Positions 1 through 6,968 of a stretch of 11,482 nt of DNA are shown here, piece after piece. The notes beneath the pieces were generated by a model. It saw only the letters and a program-made list of their open reading frames with translations. It was not told the DNA's origin and did no database searches. A program made the translations under genes and the position numbers. Every line of letters starts with the position of its first letter. The stretch's first letter is position 1. Location: positions 1 through 11,482 of the forward strand of contig CALLVB010000027.1 in NCBI GenBank assembly GCA_938010795.1, given 5' to 3'. This stretch comes from Minisyncoccota bacterium (GTDB lineage: Bacteria > Patescibacteriota > Minisyncoccia > Phycocordibacterales > GCA-2747955).

Positions 1-1007
1 CTGTCAAAGTCGATGTTGTCATAATCATCATCAAAACCAAAGTCATCACCAAAATTAAATTCGTCATAACTCGGGTCATAACACTCGTTGAGACTTTCTG
101 GTTCAAAGACCTCATATCCTGATCCATCTTGGGAAGCAACATAATAACTATCAATGTCATCACTCAGTTCTGCATATACACAGTACTTAGACGGATCTTG
201 AGAGTTATCTATCCACCTAATATCAGGATTGATCTCACCAACCAGCGTACGTAATTCTGCTGGAATAAAAGCTCCTGATGCGTACTCACCGGTCTCTGCG
301 TTCCTTTCAATCTCAAGAGCAAGGGCAATCTGTTGAACATCAGCTGTCACTTGTGAGTCTTGTGCAAGCTCTCGCGCCCCAGAAAGAGACGTTAATACAA
401 CAGCACTAAGAATACCTACTACTGCTATACCCACGATAACCATACCGATAATCACAGCAATCATAGCTCCTGTTGAAGTATCTCCTGGACGTTCTTTTAC
501 TACTATGGTCTTTGTCCATGAATCATGTGGAGCTTGTTTCTTAGGTGTTGTTGCTATTTTCCTCAAGTAAATTATTGCTACTACCAAAACAACTACAGAA
601 ACTAGCACGAGAGCAATTACTGGTAACACCCATAACTCCGTTGCCATTCCTGTAACAAAGAGTGTCACGGCGATTAACCATGCTAACCAGAAAAAACAGT
701 ACTTATAAAAACCTCGTACGAACAACCTTCCTCCACCTGGTTTTTCAGCTGTCTTCTCATCAATTACTCGATAACCAAGGATCGAATACCCAATACCTTT
801 ACCGTATCCCAAGTATGAAATAGCGTGAAAGATGAAAAACAAAAATCCAAGATATGGTATTCCAGTAATAATTCCTGTCAATAAATGTGCACCAATTCTC
901 TCCCATGCACTTGGGTGTCCGTAAAATGTATGTACCTTCTTGCCATCAATTACTTCATAATTCTCTTGCTTAGTCTCCATCCTGATCTCAACCTCATTAG
1001 TATCCAT
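1..1007 (-). CDS. RDD-like membrane protein fused to a pilin-like helix and acidic domain (partial, C-terminus outside window)
   Basis: I translated 335 residues from the ATG at 1007; the frame is open to the left edge, so the C-terminus is missing. Residues 40-66 and 100-121 are hydrophobic and flank an RDD-like stretch (about 68-100: GKGIGYSILGYRVID, then GGGRLFVRG). A further membrane helix spans 126-147. Residues 182-218 then look like the N-terminal alpha-helix of a type IV pilin (VVGILSAVVLTSLSGAR, then a polar helix with VQQIALALE), followed by a small domain with two cysteines (C276, C309) and an Asp/Phe/Tyr-rich tail from about 315. The usual prepilin peptidase motif (G-F-T-L-I-E) is absent, so cleavage is not expected. 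It lies 7 bp behind the FKBP gene, probably in the same operon. The ATG at 980 is an alternative start with a GAGG 11 nt upstream. The function is unknown; an envelope protein is likely. Confidence 0.8.
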   Translation of the reverse strand, partial: MDTNEVEIRMETKQENYEVIDGKKVHTFYGHPSAWERIGAHLLTGIITGIPYLGFLFFIFHAISYLGYGKGIGYSILGYRVIDEKTAEKPGGGRLFVRGFYKYCFFWLAWLIAVTLFVTGMATELWVLPVIALVLVSVVVLVVAIIYLRKIATTPKKQAPHDSWTKTIVVKERPGDTSTGAMIAVIIGMVIVGIAVVGILSAVVLTSLSGARELAQDSQVTADVQQIALALEIERNAETGEYASGAFIPAELRTLVGEINPDIRWIDNSQDPSKYCVYAELSDDIDSYYVASQDGSGYEVFEPESLNECYDPSYDEFNFGDDFGFDDDYDNIDFD

Positions 1008-1014
1008 ATATAGA

Positions 1015-1554
1015 TTAATTAACTTCGAATAATTCAACTTCAAAAATCAACGTTGATCCAGCTGGGATTGCAGGTGAGGGTGAGTAATCACCGTATGCAA
1101 TATCTTCTGGGATAAAAAATTTAAATTTTTCACCAACCTTCATGTACTGTAGTCCTTCTGTCCACCCCGCAATCACCTGATTAAGACCAAATGAGATAGG
1201 CATTCCTCTTTCTACAGATGAATCAAATACTTGGCCGTCAATAGTTGTTCCGTGGTAATGTACGTTTACTGTTGAGGTAGCAACAGGTGAATCCCCTTCT
1301 GTTTTGGCTACAAGCACCTCATACTGCAGTCCTGATTCTGTTGTGATTACCCCTTCTCGTTTTCCGTTCTCTGCTAAAAATTTCTTCCCTTGTTCTTGTG
1401 CTTCCATAAGTTCTTTATTAATTACTGTTGTTTGTTCTGCTATCTGTGTTTGTTGCGCGCCTGTATTATTATTTTGAAAATACATATATGATCCCAGTGT
1501 GATAACAACCAGTACCAGAATGATCTTCCATAAATGTTTTGTGATTAATTTCAT
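1015..1554 (-). CDS. FKBP-type peptidyl-prolyl cis-trans isomerase, membrane-anchored
   Basis: The product catalyses cis-trans isomerisation of prolyl bonds, probably helping proteins fold outside the cytoplasmic membrane. Residues 1-8 are basic and 9-26 form one hydrophobic segment without an obvious signal peptidase site, so an N-terminal anchor is likely (lipoprotein processing is excluded, as no cysteine is present). A polar linker, about 27-72, precedes a full FKBP domain at about 74-179. Family active-site positions are visible: Y100, F110-D111 (QVFDSS), V127-I128, W131 (AGW), Y154 (AYGD) and the final strand PAGSTLIFEVELFEV. It resembles FkpA/Mip/FklB C-terminal domains but lacks their long dimerisation helix. 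It lies 7 bp downstream of the hpf-like gene and 7 bp upstream of the RDD-pilin gene, so the three are probably co-transcribed. An AGAGG lies 14 nt before the ATG, rather far for a ribosome binding site. Confidence 0.93.
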   Translation of the reverse strand: MKLITKHLWKIILVLVVITLGSYMYFQNNNTGAQQTQIAEQTTVINKELMEAQEQGKKFLAENGKREGVITTESGLQYEVLVAKTEGDSPVATSTVNVHYHGTTIDGQVFDSSVERGMPISFGLNQVIAGWTEGLQYMKVGEKFKFFIPEDIAYGDYSPSPAIPAGSTLIFEVELFEVN

Positions 1555-1561
1555 ATAGTAT

Positions 1562-1924
1562 CTACTTACCTCTTCGTAATAACTCTTTTGCTTTCCTTCC
1601 GCCTTTTTTTAATAACGAAATTCTCTTACCCTTAAATCTAGACATCTTTTTCTGAAGCTCATCCTTGAGTTCATCGATTGCAGCATAGAGTGACTCAGCT
1701 TCAGCGGTTGCTCCAAAATTCTTTTTAGCACTATGTAGACTTGCCTCTGCGGTAAAAGAATGAGCTGTGGTTCCCTGTTCATTTCTTGATAAACGCAAGT
1801 TCCACTTAACTGATTCAATATCTCTTTTAACAAACTTCTCAAGAGGAGTTAATTTCTTCTCAGCATATGACTGAGCATCTTGCTCATCCATAATATCCGT
1901 AAAATGTACCTTAAGATTTCTCAT
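1562..1924 (-). CDS. hpf: HPF/RaiA-family ribosome hibernation factor, short form
   Basis: Members of this family bind the 30S decoding site and silence ribosomes under stress or starvation. The 120-residue protein shows the family pattern: MRNLKVHFTDI start, a helix with YAEKKLTPLEKF at 20-31, strands at about 38-64, and the characteristic ESLYAAIDELKDELQKK at 77-93. It ends in a strongly basic tail (SRFKGKRISLLKKGGRKAKELLRRGK region), which may contact rRNA. It lacks the C-terminal dimerisation domain of long HPF, so it matches the short form. An in-frame TAA lies four codons upstream, which fixes the start near the ATG at 1924; no Shine-Dalgarno site precedes it. It is the first gene of a probable operon with the FKBP and the RDD-pilin protein. 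The stop is TAG. The family assignment is firm; whether it acts as HPF or YfiA/RaiA cannot be told. Confidence 0.85.
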   Translation of the reverse strand: MRNLKVHFTDIMDEQDAQSYAEKKLTPLEKFVKRDIESVKWNLRLSRNEQGTTAHSFTAEASLHSAKKNFGATAEAESLYAAIDELKDELQKKMSRFKGKRISLLKKGGRKAKELLRRGK

Positions 1925-1973
1925 ATATTGTCTTTACAACACTAATAATGACAAAGATTTTCACCTTTTTTTA

Positions 1974-1982
1974 ATTATATCA
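1974..1982 (-). promoter_or_regulatory. Extended -10 promoter for the hpf-FKBP-RDD operon
   Basis: On the minus strand the sequence reads TGATATAAT, a consensus -10 box with the TG extension; the -35 region is poor. Transcription would start about 43 nt before the hpf ATG. The identical nonamer precedes the serine hydrolase gene at 7975-7983. This is prediction from sequence only. Confidence 0.55.
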
Positions 1983-2032
1983 TAGGGTATATAGGACATA
2001 CTGCTGTATCTTGTGTTATTTTATCGAAACCT

Positions 2033-2052
2033 GGTGAACGCTATAGCTCACC
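2033..2052 (-). other. Hairpin behind uvrB, possible weak terminator
   Basis: GGTGAGC and GCGTTCACC arms can pair (seven pairs including one G-T) with a six-base loop, starting 3-4 bases after the uvrB stop codon. No T-run follows on the minus strand, so intrinsic termination would be weak; it could also protect the uvrB 3' end. The next gene, hpf, has its own -10 box downstream. Confidence 0.35.
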
Positions 2053-2055
2053 ACA

Positions 2056-4071
2056 TTACCCTTCTAATCTCTTTTTAAGCACTAATAGTTCATCACGAAT
2101 CAGTGCAGCTGTTTCAAAATCAAGTTCAGCAACAGCCTCATTCATCGCCTTCTCTTTCCCTTTAATAAACTTCTTTGGATTTTTCTCAAATTCTACAAGT
2201 TCAGTTGTTAATGATTGCTCTACTGCTTTTTGATGTTTGGACTCTATTTCTTGTGAAATATCTTTGATGTTCTTAATGATTGTCTGAGGAGTAATTCCGT
2301 GTTTTTTATTATATGCCTCTTGAATTGAACGACGACGATCTGTTTCATTAATTGCTGCTTGCATTGATTCTGTGATTACATCCGCATACAAAAACACTCT
2401 ACCGTTTGCATTACGGGCAGCTCGTCCAATAGTTTGGATAAGGGCAGTCTCTGAACGCAAAAATCCTTGTTTGTCTGCATCCAAAATACCAATCAACTCA
2501 ATCTCTGGCATATCTAAACCTTCACGCAGCAAGTTAACACCAACCAAGATGTCATATTTACCACGCCTAAAGTCTGAAATAATTTCAATTCGCTCAAGTG
2601 TAAGAATCTCTGAGTGCAAATACACTGATCTCATTCCTTTGTCTTTAAAGAACTCAGATAAATCTTCTGACATTTTTTTAGTAAGGGTTGTTGCCATTAC
2701 TCGTCCGCCACCTGCAATAACTTTTTCTGCTTCTTCGATAAAGTCAAACACTTGTCCTGGATATTCATCTGTTTCTATAATCGGTTTAACGATTATTTGT
2801 GGATCAAGCAGCCCAGTTGGTCTAATAATTTGTTCTGCAATATTTTCTGAAAACTCATATTCATGTTTTCCGGGTGTGGCTGAGACATAGATAGTTTGCC
2901 CTGCACGTTCTTGAAACTCATGGAACTGTAACGGCCTATTATCTTTTGCTGAGGGAAGACGGAACCCATGATCAACCAGGTTGGTCTTACGTGCCTGATC
3001 ACCGTTATACATTCCTTTAAGTTGCGGTATTGTCATATGTGACTCATCAATGAACGTTAAAAACTCTGGATTACCATCTTTATCGTGAGGAAAATACGAA
3101 AGCAATGTATTGGGTGGCTCCCCTGCTTGTTGATCAGAAAGGTGTCTTGAGTAATTCTCCACGCCACCACAATAACCAATTTCTTTAATCATTGCTAAAT
3201 CATATCGAGTCCGCCTGTCTAATCGTTGCGCCTCAAGTAACATCTCTGCATCATTAAGTTCCTTGAGTCTTTCTTTGAGTTCAGCCTCAATATCTTTAAT
3301 GGCTTGCTCTAGTCGTTCTGGTGAAGTAACGAAATGTTTTGCAGGAAACAAAAAGAATTCTTCAATTTCTTCGCTGACAGTCCTGGTGACAGCATCTAAT
3401 ACTAAAATTTTTGAAACACCACCACCAAGCAATTCCAGCCTGAAGATATAGTCCTCGTGGATTGGCATAATTTCTATGGTTGGACCAACTACTCTAAACT
3501 TACCTGGCTCGAGATCAGCTGAGGTTCGTTCATAAAAGATGTTTATCAAGCTCTTTAAAAATTCTGTTCTGTTTATTTTCTCTCCTACTTTAATGTGCTT
3601 ATGAACCTTTTTATACTCTTCAGGTGAACCTAAACCATAGATACACGACACAGAAGCAACAATGATCACATCATCACGTGTCAGCAGTGACTGTGTTGAC
3701 GCATGACGCAACATATCGATTTCTTTATTAATTGAAACCTCTTTTTCAATAAACGTGCTTGAGGCAACTACAAATGCTTCTGGCTGGTAATAATCGTAGT
3801 ATGAAACAAAATAATGTACTGCGTGAGATGGAAAGTATGTTTTAAACTCTTGAGCCAGTTGAGCTGCGAGTGTTTTATTATGTGCAATTACTAACGTAGC
3901 CTTTCCTGTCTCCTTAATGATATTTGCCATGGTAAACGTTTTACCAGTCCCTGTTGCACCAAAAAGGGTCTGTTCGTGATGACCCTTTTTAATACCCTCA
4001 ACCAATGATGCAATTGCCTCTCCTTGGTCACCTGATGGTTCGTATTTACTCTCTAGGTTAAATGTAGACAT
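2056..4071 (-). CDS. uvrB: UvrABC system protein B, excision repair helicase
   Basis: UvrB is the damage-verifying subunit of nucleotide excision repair: it receives lesions from UvrA, opens the strand with ATP, and recruits UvrC. The 671-residue protein is full length for the family. Visible motifs are Walker A GATGTGKT (38-45), the lesion-probing beta-hairpin beginning YYDYYQPEAF (91-100) and continuing to about 116, the Walker B-type DESH (342-345), motif V/VI residues including GLDMPEIE and QTIGRAARN (546-554), and a C-terminal UVR domain (about 636-671) that binds UvrC. The start is the ATG at 4071, directly ahead of the conserved FNLESKYEPSGDQ stretch. No Shine-Dalgarno site is seen. 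It is divergent from the ABC exporter, and the shared gap holds a perfect palindrome. No uvrA or uvrC lies in the window. Confidence 0.99.
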   Translation of the reverse strand: MSTFNLESKYEPSGDQGEAIASLVEGIKKGHHEQTLFGATGTGKTFTMANIIKETGKATLVIAHNKTLAAQLAQEFKTYFPSHAVHYFVSYYDYYQPEAFVVASSTFIEKEVSINKEIDMLRHASTQSLLTRDDVIIVASVSCIYGLGSPEEYKKVHKHIKVGEKINRTEFLKSLINIFYERTSADLEPGKFRVVGPTIEIMPIHEDYIFRLELLGGGVSKILVLDAVTRTVSEEIEEFFLFPAKHFVTSPERLEQAIKDIEAELKERLKELNDAEMLLEAQRLDRRTRYDLAMIKEIGYCGGVENYSRHLSDQQAGEPPNTLLSYFPHDKDGNPEFLTFIDESHMTIPQLKGMYNGDQARKTNLVDHGFRLPSAKDNRPLQFHEFQERAGQTIYVSATPGKHEYEFSENIAEQIIRPTGLLDPQIIVKPIIETDEYPGQVFDFIEEAEKVIAGGGRVMATTLTKKMSEDLSEFFKDKGMRSVYLHSEILTLERIEIISDFRRGKYDILVGVNLLREGLDMPEIELIGILDADKQGFLRSETALIQTIGRAARNANGRVFLYADVITESMQAAINETDRRRSIQEAYNKKHGITPQTIIKNIKDISQEIESKHQKAVEQSLTTELVEFEKNPKKFIKGKEKAMNEAVAELDFETAALIRDELLVLKKRLEG

Positions 4072-4086
4072 GTTTGTACTTATCAG

Positions 4087-4114
4087 GGCATTTTAACACG
4101 TATGTTAAAATGCC
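4087..4114. promoter_or_regulatory. Perfect 12+12 bp palindrome between uvrB and the ABC exporter (candidate shared operator)
   Basis: GGCATTTTAACA (4087-4098) and TGTTAAAATGCC (4103-4114) are exact reverse complements with the spacer CGTA. Each arm carries TAAAAT, a good -10 box, on opposite strands. The plus-strand copy (4106-4111) ends six bases before the exporter ATG, the spacing expected for a leaderless mRNA; the minus-strand copy (4090-4095) lies 18 bases before the uvrB ATG. A minus-strand TTAACA (4103-4108) could also act as -35 to GATAAG near uvrB. A protein bound here would cover both promoters. There is no match to the common GAAC-N4-GTTC or CTGT-N8-ACAG LexA boxes. Confidence 0.6.
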
Positions 4115-4117
4115 GTA

Positions 4118-5881
4118 ATGAAATTATCTCTACTTTGGAAATATTATGGACCTATATTCAAGAAATATCCGTATTTAAATTCCCTACCATATGTAGGAAT
4201 GTTTATAGCAATCATTGCAACAGATATCTTGACACCTCTTGCCTATAAAAATATTGTTGATGGTCTTGAAGCAGCAAGCCCAACAGGGACATTTGGTGTA
4301 CCTGAGGTGCTGGTAGGTCTTATTGTACTTTGGGTTCTTGCTTTTATGGTAGAACAAATTGGGTTTAGGCTGTTTGATTTCTCGATGGTTCACGTTCAAA
4401 GTAAGATGATAAAAGACGTGGAGGATGATGCGTTCTTGAAACTAGGAAACCATTCTCAGAATTTTTTTGCGAATAATTTTTCAGGCTCACTTGTTTCGAA
4501 ATTCGGAAGATATACGAGCTCTTTTGAAACATTACATGATATTAGTATTTTTGGTTTATTTGGAACAATAGTCCAATTAACAGCAACGATATCAGTGCTC
4601 TTTTATCTATACCCTCTTCTTGGTTTTATATTTCTATTTTGGGTCATTGTATATATTGGATGCACTCTTCTGTTTTTAAAGAAACAAATGAAGCTTGATG
4701 TCGTAAAAGCTGCAAATAAGTCAAAGACAACTGGTTTTATTGCTGACATCATCACCAACATAATAAACACAAAGATGTTTTCATCACTGAAGTTTGAATA
4801 TGAGAACATGAAGTCTACGACCTATGCTGAGAGAAAATCTAGAGATAAGGCGTGGTATTTTGGAAACTGGGTTTTTCTGTACCAAGCTGTCTTCATACAA
4901 GCATTACAGATTGGAGGATTAGTTGCCGCGGTTATTTTATGGAACCAGGGACTCATCACTCTTGGAACAGTAATTATTGTCCAAGTATATGTGGGAAGAA
5001 TCTTCATGAGGATGTGGAACCTTGGGAGGAATATGCGACGAACAATAACTGCATTTGCTGATGCAAAAGAGATGATAGATATATTTGAACAAACAATAGA
5101 CATTGAGGACCCAGATAACCCCGAGGTACTTAAGACAAAAAATGGCTTGATTAAATTTGATGATGTTACTTTTGGATACGAAGATAACCCTCCAGTATTT
5201 GATGGATTACATCTCAACATTAAATCAGGTGAACAAGTTGCGCTTGTTGGTCACTCTGGAGCTGGTAAGACAACCATCACGAAACTTCTCTTGCGATTCG
5301 TCGATATTCAAAAAGGTTCAATTACCATCGATGGACAAGACATCAGAAACATCACACAAGACGACCTGCGTTCTGTGATTGCCTATGTACCACAAGATCC
5401 AATTCTCTTTCACAGAACACTGCGTGAGAATATTGCATACGGTAAACCTGATGCAACTGAGGAAGAAATTATCCAAGCAGCAAAGGACGCCCATGCGCAT
5501 ACCTTTATCACCTCCCTACCCGATGGATACGATACTCTCGTGGGTGAACGTGGAATTAAGCTCTCTGGTGGTGAACGACAACGTGTAGCAATTGCTAGAG
5601 CGATGCTCAAGGATGCTCCTATTCTACTCTTAGATGAGGCAACGAGTGCTCTAGACTCTATCGCAGAACAAGAGATCCAAAGTGCATTTGATCGTCTTTC
5701 AAAGAATAGGACAACATTAGTGATTGCTCATAGACTCTCAACTATTGTAAAAATGGATCGAATCTTAGTCTTTGAACATGGGAAAATTATTGAACAAGGT
5801 TCGCACAAAGATCTAGTTACTCAAAATGGCACCTACGCTGAACTCTGGAACAGTCAGTCTCACGGTTTTATCGGAGAGTAA
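4118..5881 (+). CDS. ABC exporter, fused membrane and ATPase domains (MsbA/multidrug type)
   Basis: The product is a half-transporter expected to act as a dimer in the cytoplasmic membrane, exporting a lipid, peptide or drug-like substrate. The N-terminal membrane domain covers about 20-310, with hydrophobic segments near 26-45, 64-80, 143-165, 167-187, 252-276 and 282-295. The nucleotide-binding domain, about 345-580, is complete: Walker A GHSGAGKTT (378-386), Q-loop Q426 (YVPQDP), signature LSGGERQ (482-488), Walker B ILLLDE (502-507), D-loop SALD and switch histidine H538 (IAHRLS). The substrate cannot be read from sequence. The ATG lies 3 bp behind the palindrome shared with uvrB and has no ribosome binding site, so a leaderless transcript is likely. 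It ends 60 bp before the next gene, which has its own promoter. Confidence 0.95.
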   Translation: MKLSLLWKYYGPIFKKYPYLNSLPYVGMFIAIIATDILTPLAYKNIVDGLEAASPTGTFGVPEVLVGLIVLWVLAFMVEQIGFRLFDFSMVHVQSKMIKDVEDDAFLKLGNHSQNFFANNFSGSLVSKFGRYTSSFETLHDISIFGLFGTIVQLTATISVLFYLYPLLGFIFLFWVIVYIGCTLLFLKKQMKLDVVKAANKSKTTGFIADIITNIINTKMFSSLKFEYENMKSTTYAERKSRDKAWYFGNWVFLYQAVFIQALQIGGLVAAVILWNQGLITLGTVIIVQVYVGRIFMRMWNLGRNMRRTITAFADAKEMIDIFEQTIDIEDPDNPEVLKTKNGLIKFDDVTFGYEDNPPVFDGLHLNIKSGEQVALVGHSGAGKTTITKLLLRFVDIQKGSITIDGQDIRNITQDDLRSVIAYVPQDPILFHRTLRENIAYGKPDATEEEIIQAAKDAHAHTFITSLPDGYDTLVGERGIKLSGGERQRVAIARAMLKDAPILLLDEATSALDSIAEQEIQSAFDRLSKNRTTLVIAHRLSTIVKMDRILVFEHGKIIEQGSHKDLVTQNGTYAELWNSQSHGFIGE

Positions 5882-5889
5882 AAACAACC

Positions 5890-5918
5890 TTTACACATCG
5901 AAACGTATATTAGATAAT
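5890..5918 (+). promoter_or_regulatory. Sigma70-type promoter for the 153-aa gene
   Basis: TTTACA (5890-5895), a 17-bp spacer and GATAAT (5913-5918) make the best full promoter in the window. It starts 9 bp after the ABC exporter stop and would give a short leader of about 18 nt. Confidence 0.6.
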
Positions 5919-5930
5919 GAATTGAGGAAC

Positions 5931-5936
5931 AAGGAG
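5931..5936 (+). promoter_or_regulatory. Strong Shine-Dalgarno site AAGGAG
   Basis: AAGGAG lies five bases before the ATG at 5942. It fixes this start and stands out because nearly every other gene here lacks such a site. Confidence 0.75.
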
Positions 5937-5941
5937 AAGTT

Positions 5942-6403
5942 ATGTCCTCTAATAATTCAGACTACAGAGTTGGGCTTGAAATTGCCTCATCATTTACTAC
6001 CGTTGATTTAGCGCTATCAATATCTGAGATTGCTACATGCAAGCATCCAGCAACTCACAGAATCGCTCAACATATTCGAGCTTACATGGAAAACGTGGTG
6101 ACCAACTACTGTTTGTACTACACAACGACGAAGCGTGAACTTGTGCTTGAAAATGGATCGTACGAAGTTGAGGGAATACTTAACTCAAGTAATTCCAATA
6201 GAGTCGATGAAGTTTTACTGGAATTAATTCATGGTGAGTTTAATGAAATTGTTGATTTCCTCACTAAAGATGATACGCAAGATATAGCTATACCAAAAAA
6301 TTACCTAGACCTTGCTAGATTTGTATCTAAGGAATACGCCATGCTTGCGTATCTGATGGATTTTCACCACCGTGTTGACCTTATCATTCCAGATATTGCA
6401 TAA
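5942..6403 (+). CDS. Hypothetical protein, 153 aa, probably cytoplasmic and helical
   Basis: I do not recognise this family. The 153-residue product has no signal peptide or membrane segment. It appears mostly helical, with helices suggested at about 17-32, 38-60, 87-107 and 118-137, and a short strand pair around LVLENGSYEVEGIL (66-79). It is mildly acidic and has two cysteines (33, 57) and a late histidine pair (HH at 142-143). That it is real is supported by a TTTACA-N17-GATAAT promoter, an AAGGAG ribosome binding site at ideal distance, and a terminator right after the stop; it is therefore a single-gene transcription unit. The combination of a canonical promoter and ribosome binding site suggests well-expressed or regulated synthesis, but the role cannot be inferred. 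Confidence 0.82.
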   Translation: MSSNNSDYRVGLEIASSFTTVDLALSISEIATCKHPATHRIAQHIRAYMENVVTNYCLYYTTTKRELVLENGSYEVEGILNSSNSNRVDEVLLELIHGEFNEIVDFLTKDDTQDIAIPKNYLDLARFVSKEYAMLAYLMDFHHRVDLIIPDIA

Positions 6404-6406
6404 AAA

Positions 6407-6439
6407 AATACGCTTCCAAACTGGAGGCGTATTATTTTT
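6407..6439. terminator. Bidirectional terminator between the 153-aa gene and orn
   Basis: AATACGCTTCC and GGAGGCGTATT pair over 11 positions (one G-T) with the loop AAACT. Five Ts follow on the plus strand, and a run of As precedes it (6402-6408), which gives Ts on the minus strand. It serves two convergent genes; the orn stop codon lies inside its right arm. Confidence 0.88.
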
Positions 6440-6968
6440 GTAAAAAATTTTCTTTATAGATCTTGAGTTCCTCTATCGACTCTAAAATATCATCTAATGC
6501 TCTGTGAGTTTGCTTCTTCTTCACTGATGCTTCCACTTCAGGCTTCCAACGCTTTGAGAGCTCTTTTAAGGTTGATACATCGATATTTCTATAATCGCAC
6601 CATTTCTCTAATTCAGGCATCCTGTAATACAACATGTGCCTATCTGAACCAATTGAATTACCACACAAAGGTGCAGTTCCCTCTTCTGTATGAGTTTTGA
6701 GATATGTAAGCACCTCTTGTTCTGCTTGTTCAATACTTATCTCACTTGTAGATGACGCCTCTAAGACTTGTGGAATGTGCTCTTTAACCCACTCACTGGC
6801 ATTATCAAGTACATCTTGTGGTTGATTAATAACTATATGTACAGGATCTCCCAGAACAGCGAGTTCCTTATCTGTAACAACAGCAGCTATTTCAATGATT
6901 GTATGATCTTGATATGTAATACCTGTAAATTCACAATCAATCCAAATTAAATTATCTTTTTTATCCAT
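6432..6968 (-). CDS. orn: Oligoribonuclease (DEDDh 3'-5' exoribonuclease)
   Basis: Orn degrades RNA fragments of two to five nucleotides, and pGpG from cyclic-di-GMP, to mononucleotides; it acts in the cytoplasm as a dimer with two metal ions. The 178-residue protein is of usual length. The catalytic set is complete: D11 and E13 (WIDCEFTG), D109 (GNSIGSDRHML), H155 and D160 (THRALDDI). The start at 6968 gives the expected short lead before the first motif. The ATG overlaps the upstream hydrolase by 8 bp (ATGGATAA), implying translational coupling, since no ribosome binding site is seen. Transcription ends at the hairpin covering its stop codon. Confidence 0.96.
   Translation of the reverse strand: MDKKDNLIWIDCEFTGITYQDHTIIEIAAVVTDKELAVLGDPVHIVINQPQDVLDNASEWVKEHIPQVLEASSTSEISIEQAEQEVLTYLKTHTEEGTAPLCGNSIGSDRHMLYYRMPELEKWCDYRNIDVSTLKELSKRWKPEVEASVKKKQTHRALDDILESIEELKIYKENFLQK

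Noticed and set aside
1961..1968. AAAGGTGA on the minus strand as a ribosome binding site for hpf
   Set aside because: It lies about 37 bases before the ATG, too far to act, and the intervening frame is closed by TAA, so no earlier start can use it.
2372..2890. 172-aa open frame on the plus strand inside uvrB
   Set aside because: It lies wholly antisense to a clearly conserved uvrB region and its translation has no recognisable domain; it is a shadow frame.
4087..4114. LexA (SOS) box at uvrB
   Set aside because: The spacing between AAC and GTT is six bases rather than the four of GAAC-N4-GTTC, and CTGT-N8-ACAG is not present. It is kept only as an unidentified operator candidate.
4822..5220. 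132-aa open frame on the minus strand inside the ABC exporter
   Set aside because: It is antisense to conserved exporter sequence, with no start signals or domain pattern.
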